Source: Cordylochernes scorpioides
Lineage: Eukaryota; Arthropoda; Arachnida; Pseudoscorpiones; Chernetidae
DNA length: 64,000 nucleotides
Assembly (NCBI GenBank): GCA_030710605.1
Contig: CP092879.1
Coordinates: 23,394,116-23,458,115 of the forward strand
Reading direction: 5' to 3'
Shown: one piece after another, positions 54,126 through 64,000 of the stretch
Position numbering within the stretch: position 1 is the stretch's first letter
Layout of the letters: each line of letters begins with the position of its first letter
The notes under the pieces: generated by a model
Databases searched by the model: none
What the model was told of the DNA's origin: nothing
Seen by the model: the letters and a program-made list of their open reading frames with translations, nothing else
Program-made: the position numbers and the translations under genes

Positions 54126-56370
54126 GGTAGGCAATCCACCCAATGACACCATCAAATTGACTTTGGACTTGTATCTGACCCAGGACCTACCATGTACCTT
54201 TCTAATTGAACCAGACGCAGGTTCGAACATATTGCCGTATCATTTATACAATAGATTAAAAGCACAACTTCCCAACTTAAGTATTAAAAAACCTTCCCTT
54301 GATCTATCCACCCTAAATAGTTTTACGAAAATAATAGGACATTTAACTTTCCCTCTGACAATAGGCCAAATAACCCGTAGAGAGAACTTCCACGTGGTAA
54401 ATGCATCCTTGCCATTTGGAGTTCTTACCTTAAAAACCCTTTATCAGTATAAATTAAAACTAAATTATAATCGCGGCACTATTTTCCAACTTGGCGTCCC
54501 ATTGTCTAATACTATCTACCACTTTAAACATGTGTCAAATGAATGCAAGCACGGGCTAGGCCAAAACCTGTCCCAAAGGACTCGCACAGCACCCAAAGCT
54601 TTCACACATGGAAACCCTTGCCTGCATTCATTGCCCAAACCCCAAATATTTACATGCCACCATTCTAATCTCACACCACGCAACTTTTCACTCAACCCAA
54701 TTGCCAATACTTTATGCCCACAACACATAAAGCCACAACGGCTTCAACCTACAATTCCAATCATGCCCAAAAAAACGTGTCAGTACAGATCACACACTTA
54801 CCACACAAAATCCATACACGCACCCATACGTCACCACACAACAAACACGCACAATCCGCACAACAAACGCAACACGCGCGCCAAAAGACAACAACAACCA
54901 GTAAACACATGCACAACCGTTAAGAATAATACAATCATCCCGTCTACACAAAACATAGAAAAAATTCACGCCACCAAACAACCACACAATCGAAAAACAT
55001 TGCGATCTTTCCTAAAAGCTGTGAACGCCTACAAAGAGTTCATTCCGGACCACGCCCGCTTGCGGACACCACTTGTCAACCTTCTAAAAAAGGATGTCGT
55101 GTGGGTCTGGAGTGACGAATGCCAGAAAGCGTTCACTAACCTGAAAGAAAGCCTTACCACACACCCCACATTATACCTTTACCAAGAAGATCTGCCATGC
55201 CAGGTGTACTGTAACACCTCAACATTCGGCATTGCAGGCATTCTTAAACAAGTCTACCCTGATGGGAAGACATACCCAGTTCAACATTTCAGCCGCTCTC
55301 TGCGTGGTCACGAGCGAAATTATTCAGACTTGGAACTACAATGCCTAGCCATTGTGGAAAGTGTGGATAATTTCCGCACCTGTCTAATGGGCAGAAAGTT
55401 TACAATATTTTCTGACCATCCCGCATTGCAGTGGTTGAAAGAGATCAAAGCTCCGTCAGGCAGATTGTTTCGATGGAGGTTAAGACTGTCAAGATACGAA
55501 TATGAGGTCCGTAGCATAAATGGAGTACAACAATATGAAACGGGCGTTGTAACTCGTATCCCATTTTGTGGCTTTCTAGATGCGCCACTCATACAGAGCC
55601 AACAGTCTTCTCCACCGGGAAAATCTCGCGTGACTATGAATCACAATAAACTGCGCACCGTCTCCCGAAAAGGAGTACTTAAAACTATAGTCCCAAGTTC
55701 ACTTACAACCAGACTTCTTAAGTCCGTACACACTCAACACCACCATCCAAACATCTCCAAGATGACGAGGCTCATCTCATCACAATATTATTGGCAGAAC
55801 ATGACACAAGACATCGCAAAACAGGTAAAAACCTGCCCCACCTGCCGATTCGCTAGAAGAATCGATGAATACAACCAACCTTCACGTAAAAATACCGACA
55901 CAGGCCCCAAAGCAAAACAAAATTCGTACATAAAACACAGCGTACACACAACACAAACAATGCCAAAATTACACCACCCACGTCAGAACGATCACACAGC
56001 TCAACCTAAATCAATTACCACCGACATATCGCTAATAAAACCATTAACGATCAAACAGGAGAACTGCGAACCTACCAATCATCTCAATTCTACAATTAAT
56101 AAGGTTCAGGCAAATATTTCAGAGTCCCCATTTACAAAAATCTGGAAGAACATGGGGCAATATCCTATCTTCCATCTGATTTTTATCCTTTGTTTGTTAG
56201 TTCTACCATACAACTGTATCCCAATTTTATTCATTAATTACTTGTTTATCTATACCATGCCCGCTCATAAAATCTTCGAACTACAAGAGGCAGTTTTTAA
56301 TTTTGGACAAACATTAGGAAACATCTTTGCAGAAAATCTAAATAGACTCCGAAGAGATAGAAGTAATTGA
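53971..56370 (+). CDS. Chimeric pol frame, duplicate copy
   Basis: 799 codons, from the ATG-proximal residue on identical to the product of 30468-32867. It has the same DAGS protease-like motif, the same H/T/N/Q-rich linker in place of the RT palm, the same RNase H with Asn and Gly at two catalytic positions, the same intact HHCC finger and a hydrophobic C-terminal segment. No frame damage has accumulated in either copy, which fits a very recent duplication. It needs RT and integrase from elsewhere to move. Confidence 0.85.
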   Translation, partial: SENGPLEWKQYKWLDFPFNCADSANGPDPAQQIFQASHPKPETPQWRPFETEVGNPPNDTIKLTLDLYLTQDLPCTFLIEPDAGSNILPYHLYNRLKAQLPNLSIKKPSLDLSTLNSFTKIIGHLTFPLTIGQITRRENFHVVNASLPFGVLTLKTLYQYKLKLNYNRGTIFQLGVPLSNTIYHFKHVSNECKHGLGQNLSQRTRTAPKAFTHGNPCLHSLPKPQIFTCHHSNLTPRNFSLNPIANTLCPQHIKPQRLQPTIPIMPKKTCQYRSHTYHTKSIHAPIRHHTTNTHNPHNKRNTRAKRQQQPVNTCTTVKNNTIIPSTQNIEKIHATKQPHNRKTLRSFLKAVNAYKEFIPDHARLRTPLVNLLKKDVVWVWSDECQKAFTNLKESLTTHPTLYLYQEDLPCQVYCNTSTFGIAGILKQVYPDGKTYPVQHFSRSLRGHERNYSDLELQCLAIVESVDNFRTCLMGRKFTIFSDHPALQWLKEIKAPSGRLFRWRLRLSRYEYEVRSINGVQQYETGVVTRIPFCGFLDAPLIQSQQSSPPGKSRVTMNHNKLRTVSRKGVLKTIVPSSLTTRLLKSVHTQHHHPNISKMTRLISSQYYWQNMTQDIAKQVKTCPTCRFARRIDEYNQPSRKNTDTGPKAKQNSYIKHSVHTTQTMPKLHHPRQNDHTAQPKSITTDISLIKPLTIKQENCEPTNHLNSTINKVQANISESPFTKIWKNMGQYPIFHLIFILCLLVLPYNCIPILFINYLFIYTMPAHKIFELQEAVFNFGQTLGNIFAENLNRLRRDRSN

Positions 56371-58056
56371 AGGATGACCAACCAATGTCGGAGAAGTCAT
56401 ACTCCAAAAACAAGACCCGAGCCGCACCCCAAAATAAATAAGCGGCAGGAAGTGAGAATTTTGAGACACCGCGACAGGAAGTGTAGTCCGCGGCGATAAA
56501 TTCGGCCTATGCAAACAAAGCGGAGCGCCTCGTCCGATCTCCCATTTCATTCCCTCTCTTTTGCCCGACACACACCACTTCCGTATCTCTAATTACAATG
56601 AGAAGGTCCCCTATTGAGGTCAACTGGGAACCTCTCTATGCCACCGATTTTGAATTCCAGTTCGAGTCTACATATCGATTTTTACCATCCAATTCCACAT
56701 CCACAAGACGACACACATCTAAATGAGTTCCCATCCCTATTATAAACAAATCAATTACTTTACAGACTTCTAACATTTTTCACAACACACACAAAGATAA
56801 AAAAAATATAGGGCATAATTGAGCAATTAAAACATTTATAGGGCATGTAGATACACAAAAGGGTTCAAAACAATACACCTTATTTTTCATATTAATCATT
56901 TTCATTATTTTCTCTCAATTAAAATTTAAATATATAATCAATTTATCAATTTATTCAACTTATTATCACTTTTAATCATTAATTATCATTTTTTTTTCCA
57001 ATTAGTTTATATTATCATTTTTATTTATCAACTATCATTCTATTTACCACTTAGCTTATATTGCCATAACTCAATTATCAACGAAAACTCATTGATTTTC
57101 GGTTAAACTAAAAACATTAAATCATCCTTTGTTGTTGAAACCTTTTTATTTTTCATTTTTCTTTTTTTTTTCCAAGCACTCAACTTTGATTTCACTCAAC
57201 CACTTTTTATTTTTATTTGATTTCAAAATACCTTATGAAATTTTATTTTTATTTTTATTTTGATTTCTCAAAAGCCCTAATAAAATTCCCTCGGTTTCCA
57301 TTCCCAATTTCGAGCTAGAATATGGTTAGGCATTTTTCCTTTTTTTTTCTCACCATGCACCAAGCATTCACTTTGATTTCTTCCAACTTCTTATTTTACT
57401 TTGATTTCTCAAAAGACCTTATGAAATTTCCTCGAATTCTTTTCCAAAATTCGAGCAAAAAAGTAACTAGGCATTTTCCCTTATCACCATGCAACAAAAC
57501 AATTTTTCTTTTTCAACCAAACACATTCAATTTTGATTTCATTCAACTATTCTTATTTTATTTTGTTTTGATTTCAAAGCGCCTTATGAAATTTCCTCGA
57601 TTTCTTTTCTCAAAATTCGAGCAAAAAAGTAACTAAGCATTTGTCTTTGTCACCATGCAACAAAATATTTTTCTTTTTCAACCAAACACATTCAATTTTG
57701 ATTTCATTCAACTATTTTTATATTATTTTTATTTTGATTTCAAAAGCCTTAATAGAACTCCCTCGATTTCATTTCCTATCTCGAGTAGAATTCGTTTAGG
57801 CGCATTTTCCTTTCTTTTTAGCCCACTATGTACCATAGCATTCATTGATTTCTTACAATTAAAAATTTTTGATTTCTATTAATTATACTCAACCTATATC
57901 ATCAACACCACTCTATTTTACCTCTTATATCACCACCAATACTTGTATATAACCTCTCAATACCCACAACTAATTTTCCCACAAAATTATTTTTTCCTTT
58001 ACAGAATTCTCTCAGGCTAACCCCTTCTTGAATTCTTCACATGTAGGGGGCGCATC
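56371..58056 (+). other. Noncoding 3' region of the LTR element, duplicate copy
   Basis: T-rich 150-165 bp repeats as at 32868-34554. One G fewer near 57799 creates a 75-codon frame at 57655-57882 absent from copy 1, which confirms that frames here are not meaningful. Confidence 0.7.
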
Positions 58057-59013
58057 TGTCATAATTTGTATATAATTGTATGCACCCCCGACCCACTATG
58101 TATGTACCATGTATGATTTTCAAAGATTTAATAAAGAATAAGGTAACTGGAGGAAAGCAAGTAGCAATAAGACATAGGAAGTAGGCCTAAAGCTGGCACG
58201 ACTATTCTTGGCACCCCCGTCAATATTGCAGGGGCAAAGACCGGACGTATCTAGTGACCGCAGAAGTTATATTAGGCGAGAAACACTCGATACTTCCTGG
58301 CAAAGCAGGACGCATCTGGTGACCAGAAGTTATAAAAGTAGAGAGACACCCCATACTTCCGACCCAAGACCGGACGTATTTGATAACGCGGAAGTAAATA
58401 GGTTCGAAATAACACCCGACACTCCATGACAAGATCGGCGGTATCTTCCATCAAAGCAGCCGCCGGTCCAATTAGAAAGTACCCACTAAGTAGGTCAACC
58501 AATAGGAAAAGATCATGTGACATCTCTCGACCAATCAAAAAGAAACTGAGTCTTGGTGTTAAATCGAAAAGCAAGAATGGGCAGTTGTTCACTCGTTCTC
58601 GCCGAGTTCGGACCTAGTAGTGTTTTGGCTCCCATCTGAACAACATCTACAGTTCTTCATTCACTCCCACCGAGTTCAGACCCAGTCATCGACTCGACCC
58701 CACCAAGGTAATGTCTGCTCACTAGAGACCTCTCTCTCCGCTCATTTCATCTAAATCCAATCATCGCCATGTGATCAACTAATTAATCATCAAAAACCGC
58801 TCTGCCTTTCTCAAAAGCTTTCTTTCCTCCAACCCGTTGCCTTATATTTTCAACCATCAAGTGTCCCGGCTTATTTCCCCTGTGTGTAATCCTTTCACTC
58901 AGCCACCACGACTGCATCATCCACCACGACTGCATCATTCACCACGACTGCGTCACCACTTCAACAACCTTCAACACCAAGAGTAAGGTTTCCCAACATA
59001 GTAGAATACCACA
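58057..59013 (+). repeat. 3' LTR, duplicate copy
   Basis: 957 bp, apparently identical to its 5' partner at 52662-53618. Confidence 0.95.
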
Positions 59014-60278
59014 TACATATATACATAATATTTATATATATACATATTAAATTACATATTTATAATTATTAGTTTCAGAGACGGTGGAATTTATTTATTT
59101 TATTGATAATGAAACAATATTTCCAGAGTTAGAGTAGGATATTTTTGACAATCTAAAAGAGTTCTGAAACGCGAATCTCTTGTCAATTACATAGGTGCAT
59201 ACATTATGAACAATAATTATTAGATTGATGAGATGCTGTGAAAAAATAACAGTATTTTAGTCTTTGTATTTGCTTCTTGTTTCCTTTAGGCTTTTTTAAG
59301 TGTTAGTTTTTCTCTTTTTGACGCTTCATCTATCTCTGATCAATTTACACGTTTTTCTCTGTAGCAAGATTTGCATCTATGCGTCTTCCAAATATTTTGA
59401 AAGGATATTTCCCACTTTGCATACAAATTTAATATAACTGATAGCTTAGCTCTAACTTGAGCAATTTTTTCATGGTGTTGAAAGGTACATCTTGTGATTA
59501 GGACTAACTTCCAGTTATTGTATTAAATAACTGAATTAAAAAAAAAATTCTACCTCATATTTTTATCATTCAAAACTATATTCCGCTAGGCACCGCTTAA
59601 AGAGAGCACACCTCGATTTTATAAAAGTAGATAATGAAGAGAAAATATAGAAGAAAAAATAGGTAAAGAAGCGAACTGCTACACCACTTTTATAAAAATT
59701 TGGCATTTTCTTCTAGCGTATCAAATATATTCTGGAAGATAAATATGATGAAATTTCCTCATCCAAGAAATGCGTAGGGAAGAGTGAGAGAATCTTCAAC
59801 TGTGTATTCTAAGTAATAGAAAAAATGTTTTTGTAGAAATAAAACTTGTCTCAATTGTCTTCCGTATACTTCTACGCTATATATTTAAGCGTACATCAAA
59901 AATATTTTTGTTTATTATTCATAAATTTAAATTGGAAATTTTGTCATATTTTATTCTCTATAAGGTACATAAATTCCTATGCCTAATGAAATATAAAGAG
60001 CAAAACGATTTTGTTTTAAAATATTGTTTAATATTTATAATGTAATGTGTTTATCACGTAAGAAAGAAGGTTATTTAAAATATATCACCTATATTCTAAG
60101 TTTTATATAAAACACACATACACACTTGAACACTTGTTTGGTTTATACACATTGACTTAAGAAACATTTTGCGAAGATAAAAAATGGCCAAAGATATTAA
60201 TTTAATACTCTGTTTTAATTGAATATATTTTGAATTTATATTTCTAATTATAAGAGAGAAAGGTAGTGTTAAAGAATA
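59014..60278. other. Satellite remnant and unassigned sequence, duplicate of 35511-36775
   Basis: Same content as unit 1 with small homopolymer differences near 59537 and 59668. No gene was recognised. Confidence 0.45.
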
Positions 60279-60564
60279 CAGGGTGATCCAAGAGTCTTGC
60301 ACAACTTTAAATTTAATAACTCTGCGAATATTTGCGCTAGAGAAATGCGGTAAACACCATTGTGTTCAGGATGCAATGAGAATGTTTAGGGAAATAATTA
60401 AAAATTCTAAATTTATTTAGTTACAATTTTATTCTTTAGATGGCGCTCTACAAGAATCCGAGATTTAGCATCCTGAACACAATGGTGTTTACCGCATTTC
60501 TCTAGCGCAAATATTCGCGGAGTTATTAATTTTTTAAGTTGCGCAAGACCTTTGGAACATCCTG
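60279..60564. mobile_element. TA-flanked hairpin element, duplicate copy
   Basis: Duplicate of 36776-37062, one T shorter near 60498. Confidence 0.8.
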
Positions 60565-60682
60565 TATATATTTGTATAATATTCATCGATTTATTGATGC
60601 TAAGTTAAAATGATATATTTTAATATTAATTTATATGACCCACTACAATATATTGAAACATTTTGCTCCAAATTCTAGATGC

Positions 60683-61130
60683 AAAAGAGAGAATATATCT
60701 GTATGTACAACCTATCCAGGTGCAAGGATAATTTAGAAATTTTCACTCTAAAGGTGTCACTAAGAAGAGTGAAATTGTGAGTAATCGCCAACAACAAAAG
60801 AGAGAATATATCTGTATGTACAACCTATCCAGGTGCAAGGATAATTTAGAAATTTTCACTCTAAAGGTGTCACTAAGAAGAGTGAAATTGTGAGTAATCG
60901 CCAACAACAAAAGAGAGAATATATCTGTATGTACAACCTATCCAGGTGCAAGGATAATTTAGAAATTTTCACTCTAAAGGTGTCACTAAGAAGAGTGAAA
61001 TTGTGAGTAATCGCCAACAACAAAAGAGAGAATATATCTGTATGTACAACCTATCCAGGTGCAAGGATAATTTAGAAATTTTCACTCTAAAGATGTCACT
61101 AAGAAGAGTGAAATTGTGAGTAATCGCCAG
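60683..61130 (+). repeat. 113-bp tandem repeat, four copies (unit 2)
   Basis: Duplicate of 37181-37628 with the same copy number and the same variant in the last unit. Equal copy number in both duplicates is notable, because tandem arrays change length quickly. Confidence 0.97.
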
Positions 61131-61350
61131 ATACCAACAAGAATAGAGAGAAACAACCTACCTCTCTGCTAGACTGACTCCACGGGTGATATCCCTGGAA
61201 ACGAAAACAAACTAGATTTCACCAATAAAACACATGTTCATATTAAATAGTTCAATCTATATATCTCTATAACATATATATAATGATATATGTCAATATA
61301 CACTAAAATTTCATATTACCATAATTATAAATAGTTTAACATCCTCAAAA

Positions 61351-61701
61351 TGTAGATAAATTTCAAAGCGCCAGCTTGATCGTGTCGTGTAAACACAGAT
61401 AAGACAATATAGGTTTATTGAGAGTCCGCCACACCCAATAAGATTCAGTCAAGCTTAAACTATTTCCTCTTAGGGAACTACCACAAGTCGTTAGTGAGTT
61501 TTACGACCACCGCCGGACGCCCACAAACAGGCTGGACAGCAACAGATCATATCTCCCTCTCGTTTAGATCACACCCTCTTGGACCTTAGCGCGTTTTCTC
61601 CACTGGTCTCTCAGGTGCTATCGAACTTTCCTTGTTCTTTGTGGTACCCACAGTCCCCGATTCTATTGGACCCCATGACTGAAAGTGTTTGTGGTACGAC
61701 A
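61351..61701 (-). mobile_element. Solo LTR-like repeat, duplicate of 37849-38199
   Basis: Same ends, same CTCAATAAACC signal and same flanks. Confidence 0.5.
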
Positions 61702-61916
61702 TATATATATGCATATTTATAAGGTTTCGGAAGGGTGATATTCATGTACCAAAAGAGGTACCTCTCCCATTACAGCAGCATTAAAACGAGGCATTTTGGT
61801 TCATTACTGTATATAATTTACTGCTAGCAATAATGTGTCAAAACATCAGTTTACTTCAACCAAAATAATTTTTTAATGCACTTTTGAAGAGATAGGTGCT
61901 TTTTGGATTATATATA

Positions 61917-63970
61917 CAGTAGACTCTCCTATAACGCGAGTTTTTACAACGCGATAAAAAAATTGCGACAAATTTATTTATACAACACGAATTTTCGTAT
62001 AACGCGTTATAAAATAAAATGCGGAAATTTCCATATTGACAACTGTATAATACATTTAATTTTTATGCACACGCGTTTTTCAATCTTTTTTTTTTTTTTG
62101 TTTTTGAACGAAGTAGTGTTGTATACTTTGTCAATTTAATTGCACATGTGTTTCTGTAAGTAACATTTTAAAATAGTGTTAAATTGAGTTTTAAAGCTTA
62201 AATAATATTTTAAACGCATATAAGGTATTAAATTAGAATTTACATGTAAATATTTTGCAAATATAAAAAATTACGAAACTTGCTCCCCAGGCATGATGAA
62301 TAAAGTTGAAAAAAAAAAAGAAAAATTGAAAAAGAAATATACTGTATCATGTAAAAATGTATTGTATAAAATGATGTATATAGGAAAAATAATTATATAT
62401 GTTGGGACACCTCGTGACCATAATATGCCAAAGTAACCCAGAACCCCACCTAACCTAACCATATCCCACCTTTGTCCATATAAGCCACAAACCTCTGGTG
62501 ATTGCGAGGTGTCGAGATGGAGCCTGAAGCCACCTTTAGCCTTGGCAGCACCGAGCCAGAGACCGAGATCCCCTTCCTGGTGGTCAAGCCACCTGACCTG
62601 TGGTGGATGACCTGGCCCCACCAACACCAGGATAGTCTGAGATGGACTCAGACACCCCTTCCCTGTAGTCAAACCACCGACCTATGGTGCTTGACCTGAC
62701 TCCACCATCTTCATGCAGAGCACCAGCTCCACTACGAGCCCTGAACCTTTCCCAAGCTGACCCCAAGATGCCCAGAATCAACAATAATAATTATATTTTT
62801 AAAATCATTTTTTAATTCAATATTTTCATAATTTTTATTATTATTTTTTTGTGAATATATCTTTAATAATTTTATATTTAATTTATTTTTATCATTTTTT
62901 TTTAAGATGCCTTTTTAATTTTTTATTTTCATAAAGAGAAGAGTGATGATAGCCTTGGGGGGGAGTTCAGCAACACTGGGGAAAAGGAAGCGGGATTTTT
63001 ACATTCTTGGACATTTTTTTGATATTGACATTCGCATTTTTTTACATTTTTTTCTTAACAAAATTTGATTTTTTTTTCTGAGAAGCAAAAAAAAAAAAGA
63101 CTTGGAGTTGCGGAGGCCGCTGGCTGCGGCCTTTGCTGCCCCTTTTCGAATCGTGGACATGGGTGGCTGGGATGAAGAGGTAGGTCGGGGATAATCTGGG
63201 ACTTTGGCACGATAGGCCTTTTTTTTTTTCTTTTGTATAAAGTTTAAAACTCCTCCCTTTTAACCTTATCTACAGTTTTTTTTAAATATATATATTTTTA
63301 ATCTTATAGATATCTGCGTGATGTACCTTGAAAGATTTTATTAGTTTTAATAAAAATTTGTCTAACCAAAAATTTGATTGGTTAATTTCCCTTTTAACAT
63401 TTATTGCTAGCCGGCACAGCTTTAGGTCTCTACATGTGCCATAGATGAATAAATTTGTGGTCTGCTTTTCTGCAGCCACTGGCGCCCTAATATATGGACA
63501 TGTAGAGATCAGGAAATAGTTAGTAAAAGTATAAAATCATTACGATTTTTAACAATGACGCCCAAAGCAGAGGGCATAATTATGTTTATAATTTTCTTCT
63601 TCCATTATACCTAAAAAAAATATATGAAATGCTCTCGATTCCTTCTACATATACTAAAACAAAACTAAATGTTATATTATTTTATATGCAAATGTATATA
63701 AAAAACAAATTACGTAGTGAATAAACTTTAATTTGTTTTTTATATACATTTGCATATAAAATAATATAACATTTAGTTTTGTTTTAGTATATAATTATTT
63801 TTCCTATATAGATCAATTTAAAAAATACATTTTTAAATAATATTTGTCACTAATAATTTACCCTAACAAAATTCGCGTTATACAAGTTTTATTTCGTAAA
63901 ACGGGAATTCCTATAACGCGATTTCAAACAACAAGGAACCACATTAATCGCGTTATAGGGGAGTTTACTG
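61917..63970. mobile_element. Pogo/Tigger-like element, duplicate copy
   Basis: Duplicate of 38415-40464 with several homopolymer length changes (2054 bp). The GC-rich cargo lies at about 62442-62795, and an extra C near 62617 breaks the minus-strand frame that spans it in unit 1. Confidence 0.7.
63651..63790. repeat. Perfect hairpin, 62-bp arms, duplicate copy
   Basis: Duplicate of 40146-40285. The arms are still perfect. Confidence 0.92.
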
Positions 63971-64000
63971 TATATATATGCTAATTATAAACATTTTAAC

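Larger units (their letters stand above)
52662..59013 (+). mobile_element. Ty3/Gypsy-like LTR retroelement, duplicate copy
   Basis: 6352 bp with TACA at 52658-52661 and 59014-59017. Same structure as 29159-35510. Its two LTRs are both 957 bp and appear identical. The one-T difference seen between the LTRs of copy 1 is missing here, so that difference arose after the duplication or is a sequencing error. Confidence 0.92.
43265..64000. repeat. Tandem duplication, unit 2 (cut by the window end)
   Basis: It corresponds to 19763-40494 of unit 1. Differences I noted include one extra T near 50272, one A fewer near 51593, one extra G near 52622, one G fewer near 57799, one extra T in the 3' LTR, one T fewer near 60498 and one extra C near 62617; one non-homopolymer A insertion lies near 63852. 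Confidence 0.97.

Overview
The window is AT-rich animal nuclear DNA, most likely from an arthropod. It contains an intact metazoan ribosomal protein gene copy (eL/uL29-type RPL35), mariner and Tc1 transposase remnants, pieces of Jockey/R1-type non-LTR retrotransposons, solo LTRs, a Ty3/Gypsy-like LTR element and many fold-back (hairpin) repeats. There are no operons, Shine-Dalgarno sites or CRISPR arrays. No ordinary multi-exon host gene could be supported. The exact taxon cannot be read from this sequence.

Positions 1-19762 are single-copy relative to the rest and consist of old, mostly broken mobile elements: a Helitron-like 3' end (169-205), fold-backs, a solo LTR (2649-3372), a deleted mariner (3689-4569), non-LTR fragments (4741-5490, 7010-7535, 8981-9420), tRNA-like SINE candidates, a frameshifted Tc1 element (13346-14460), a composite tandem/inverted repeat with flanking 13-bp direct repeats (14824-16045), and a 41-bp minisatellite (17950-19060).

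From 19763 onward the window is a tandem duplication. Unit 1 is 19763-43264 and unit 2 starts at 43265 and runs off the window end, with a shift of about 23.5 kb. The differences I noticed are almost all 1-base homopolymer length changes. This points either to a very recent duplication or to an assembly artefact. Every feature of 19763-40494 therefore appears twice.

Each unit holds solo LTRs and a degenerate satellite of roughly 50-60 bp units. The satellite has been the target of several nested insertions. One is an intronless RPL35 retrocopy with a 12-bp target duplication. Another is a 6.35-kb LTR element with nearly identical LTRs and a 4-bp TACA target duplication. Further on come TA-flanked hairpin elements, a 113-bp tandem array, and a pogo-like terminal-inverted-repeat element carrying a GC-rich cargo segment.

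The most unusual coding object is the LTR element's pol frame (30468-32867, repeated at 53971-56370). It is about 800 codons without a stop. It joins a protease-like region, a low-complexity linker, the RT-thumb/RNase H part and the integrase HHCC zinc finger. The RT palm and the integrase DDE core are missing and two RNase H catalytic acids are replaced, yet the LTRs are young, so the element was probably mobilised in trans. A second theme is a recurring GAAGGG...CCCGAAAGCTT...AATAAA motif, often inside fold-backs, that resembles the hammerhead-bearing ends of Penelope-like elements.
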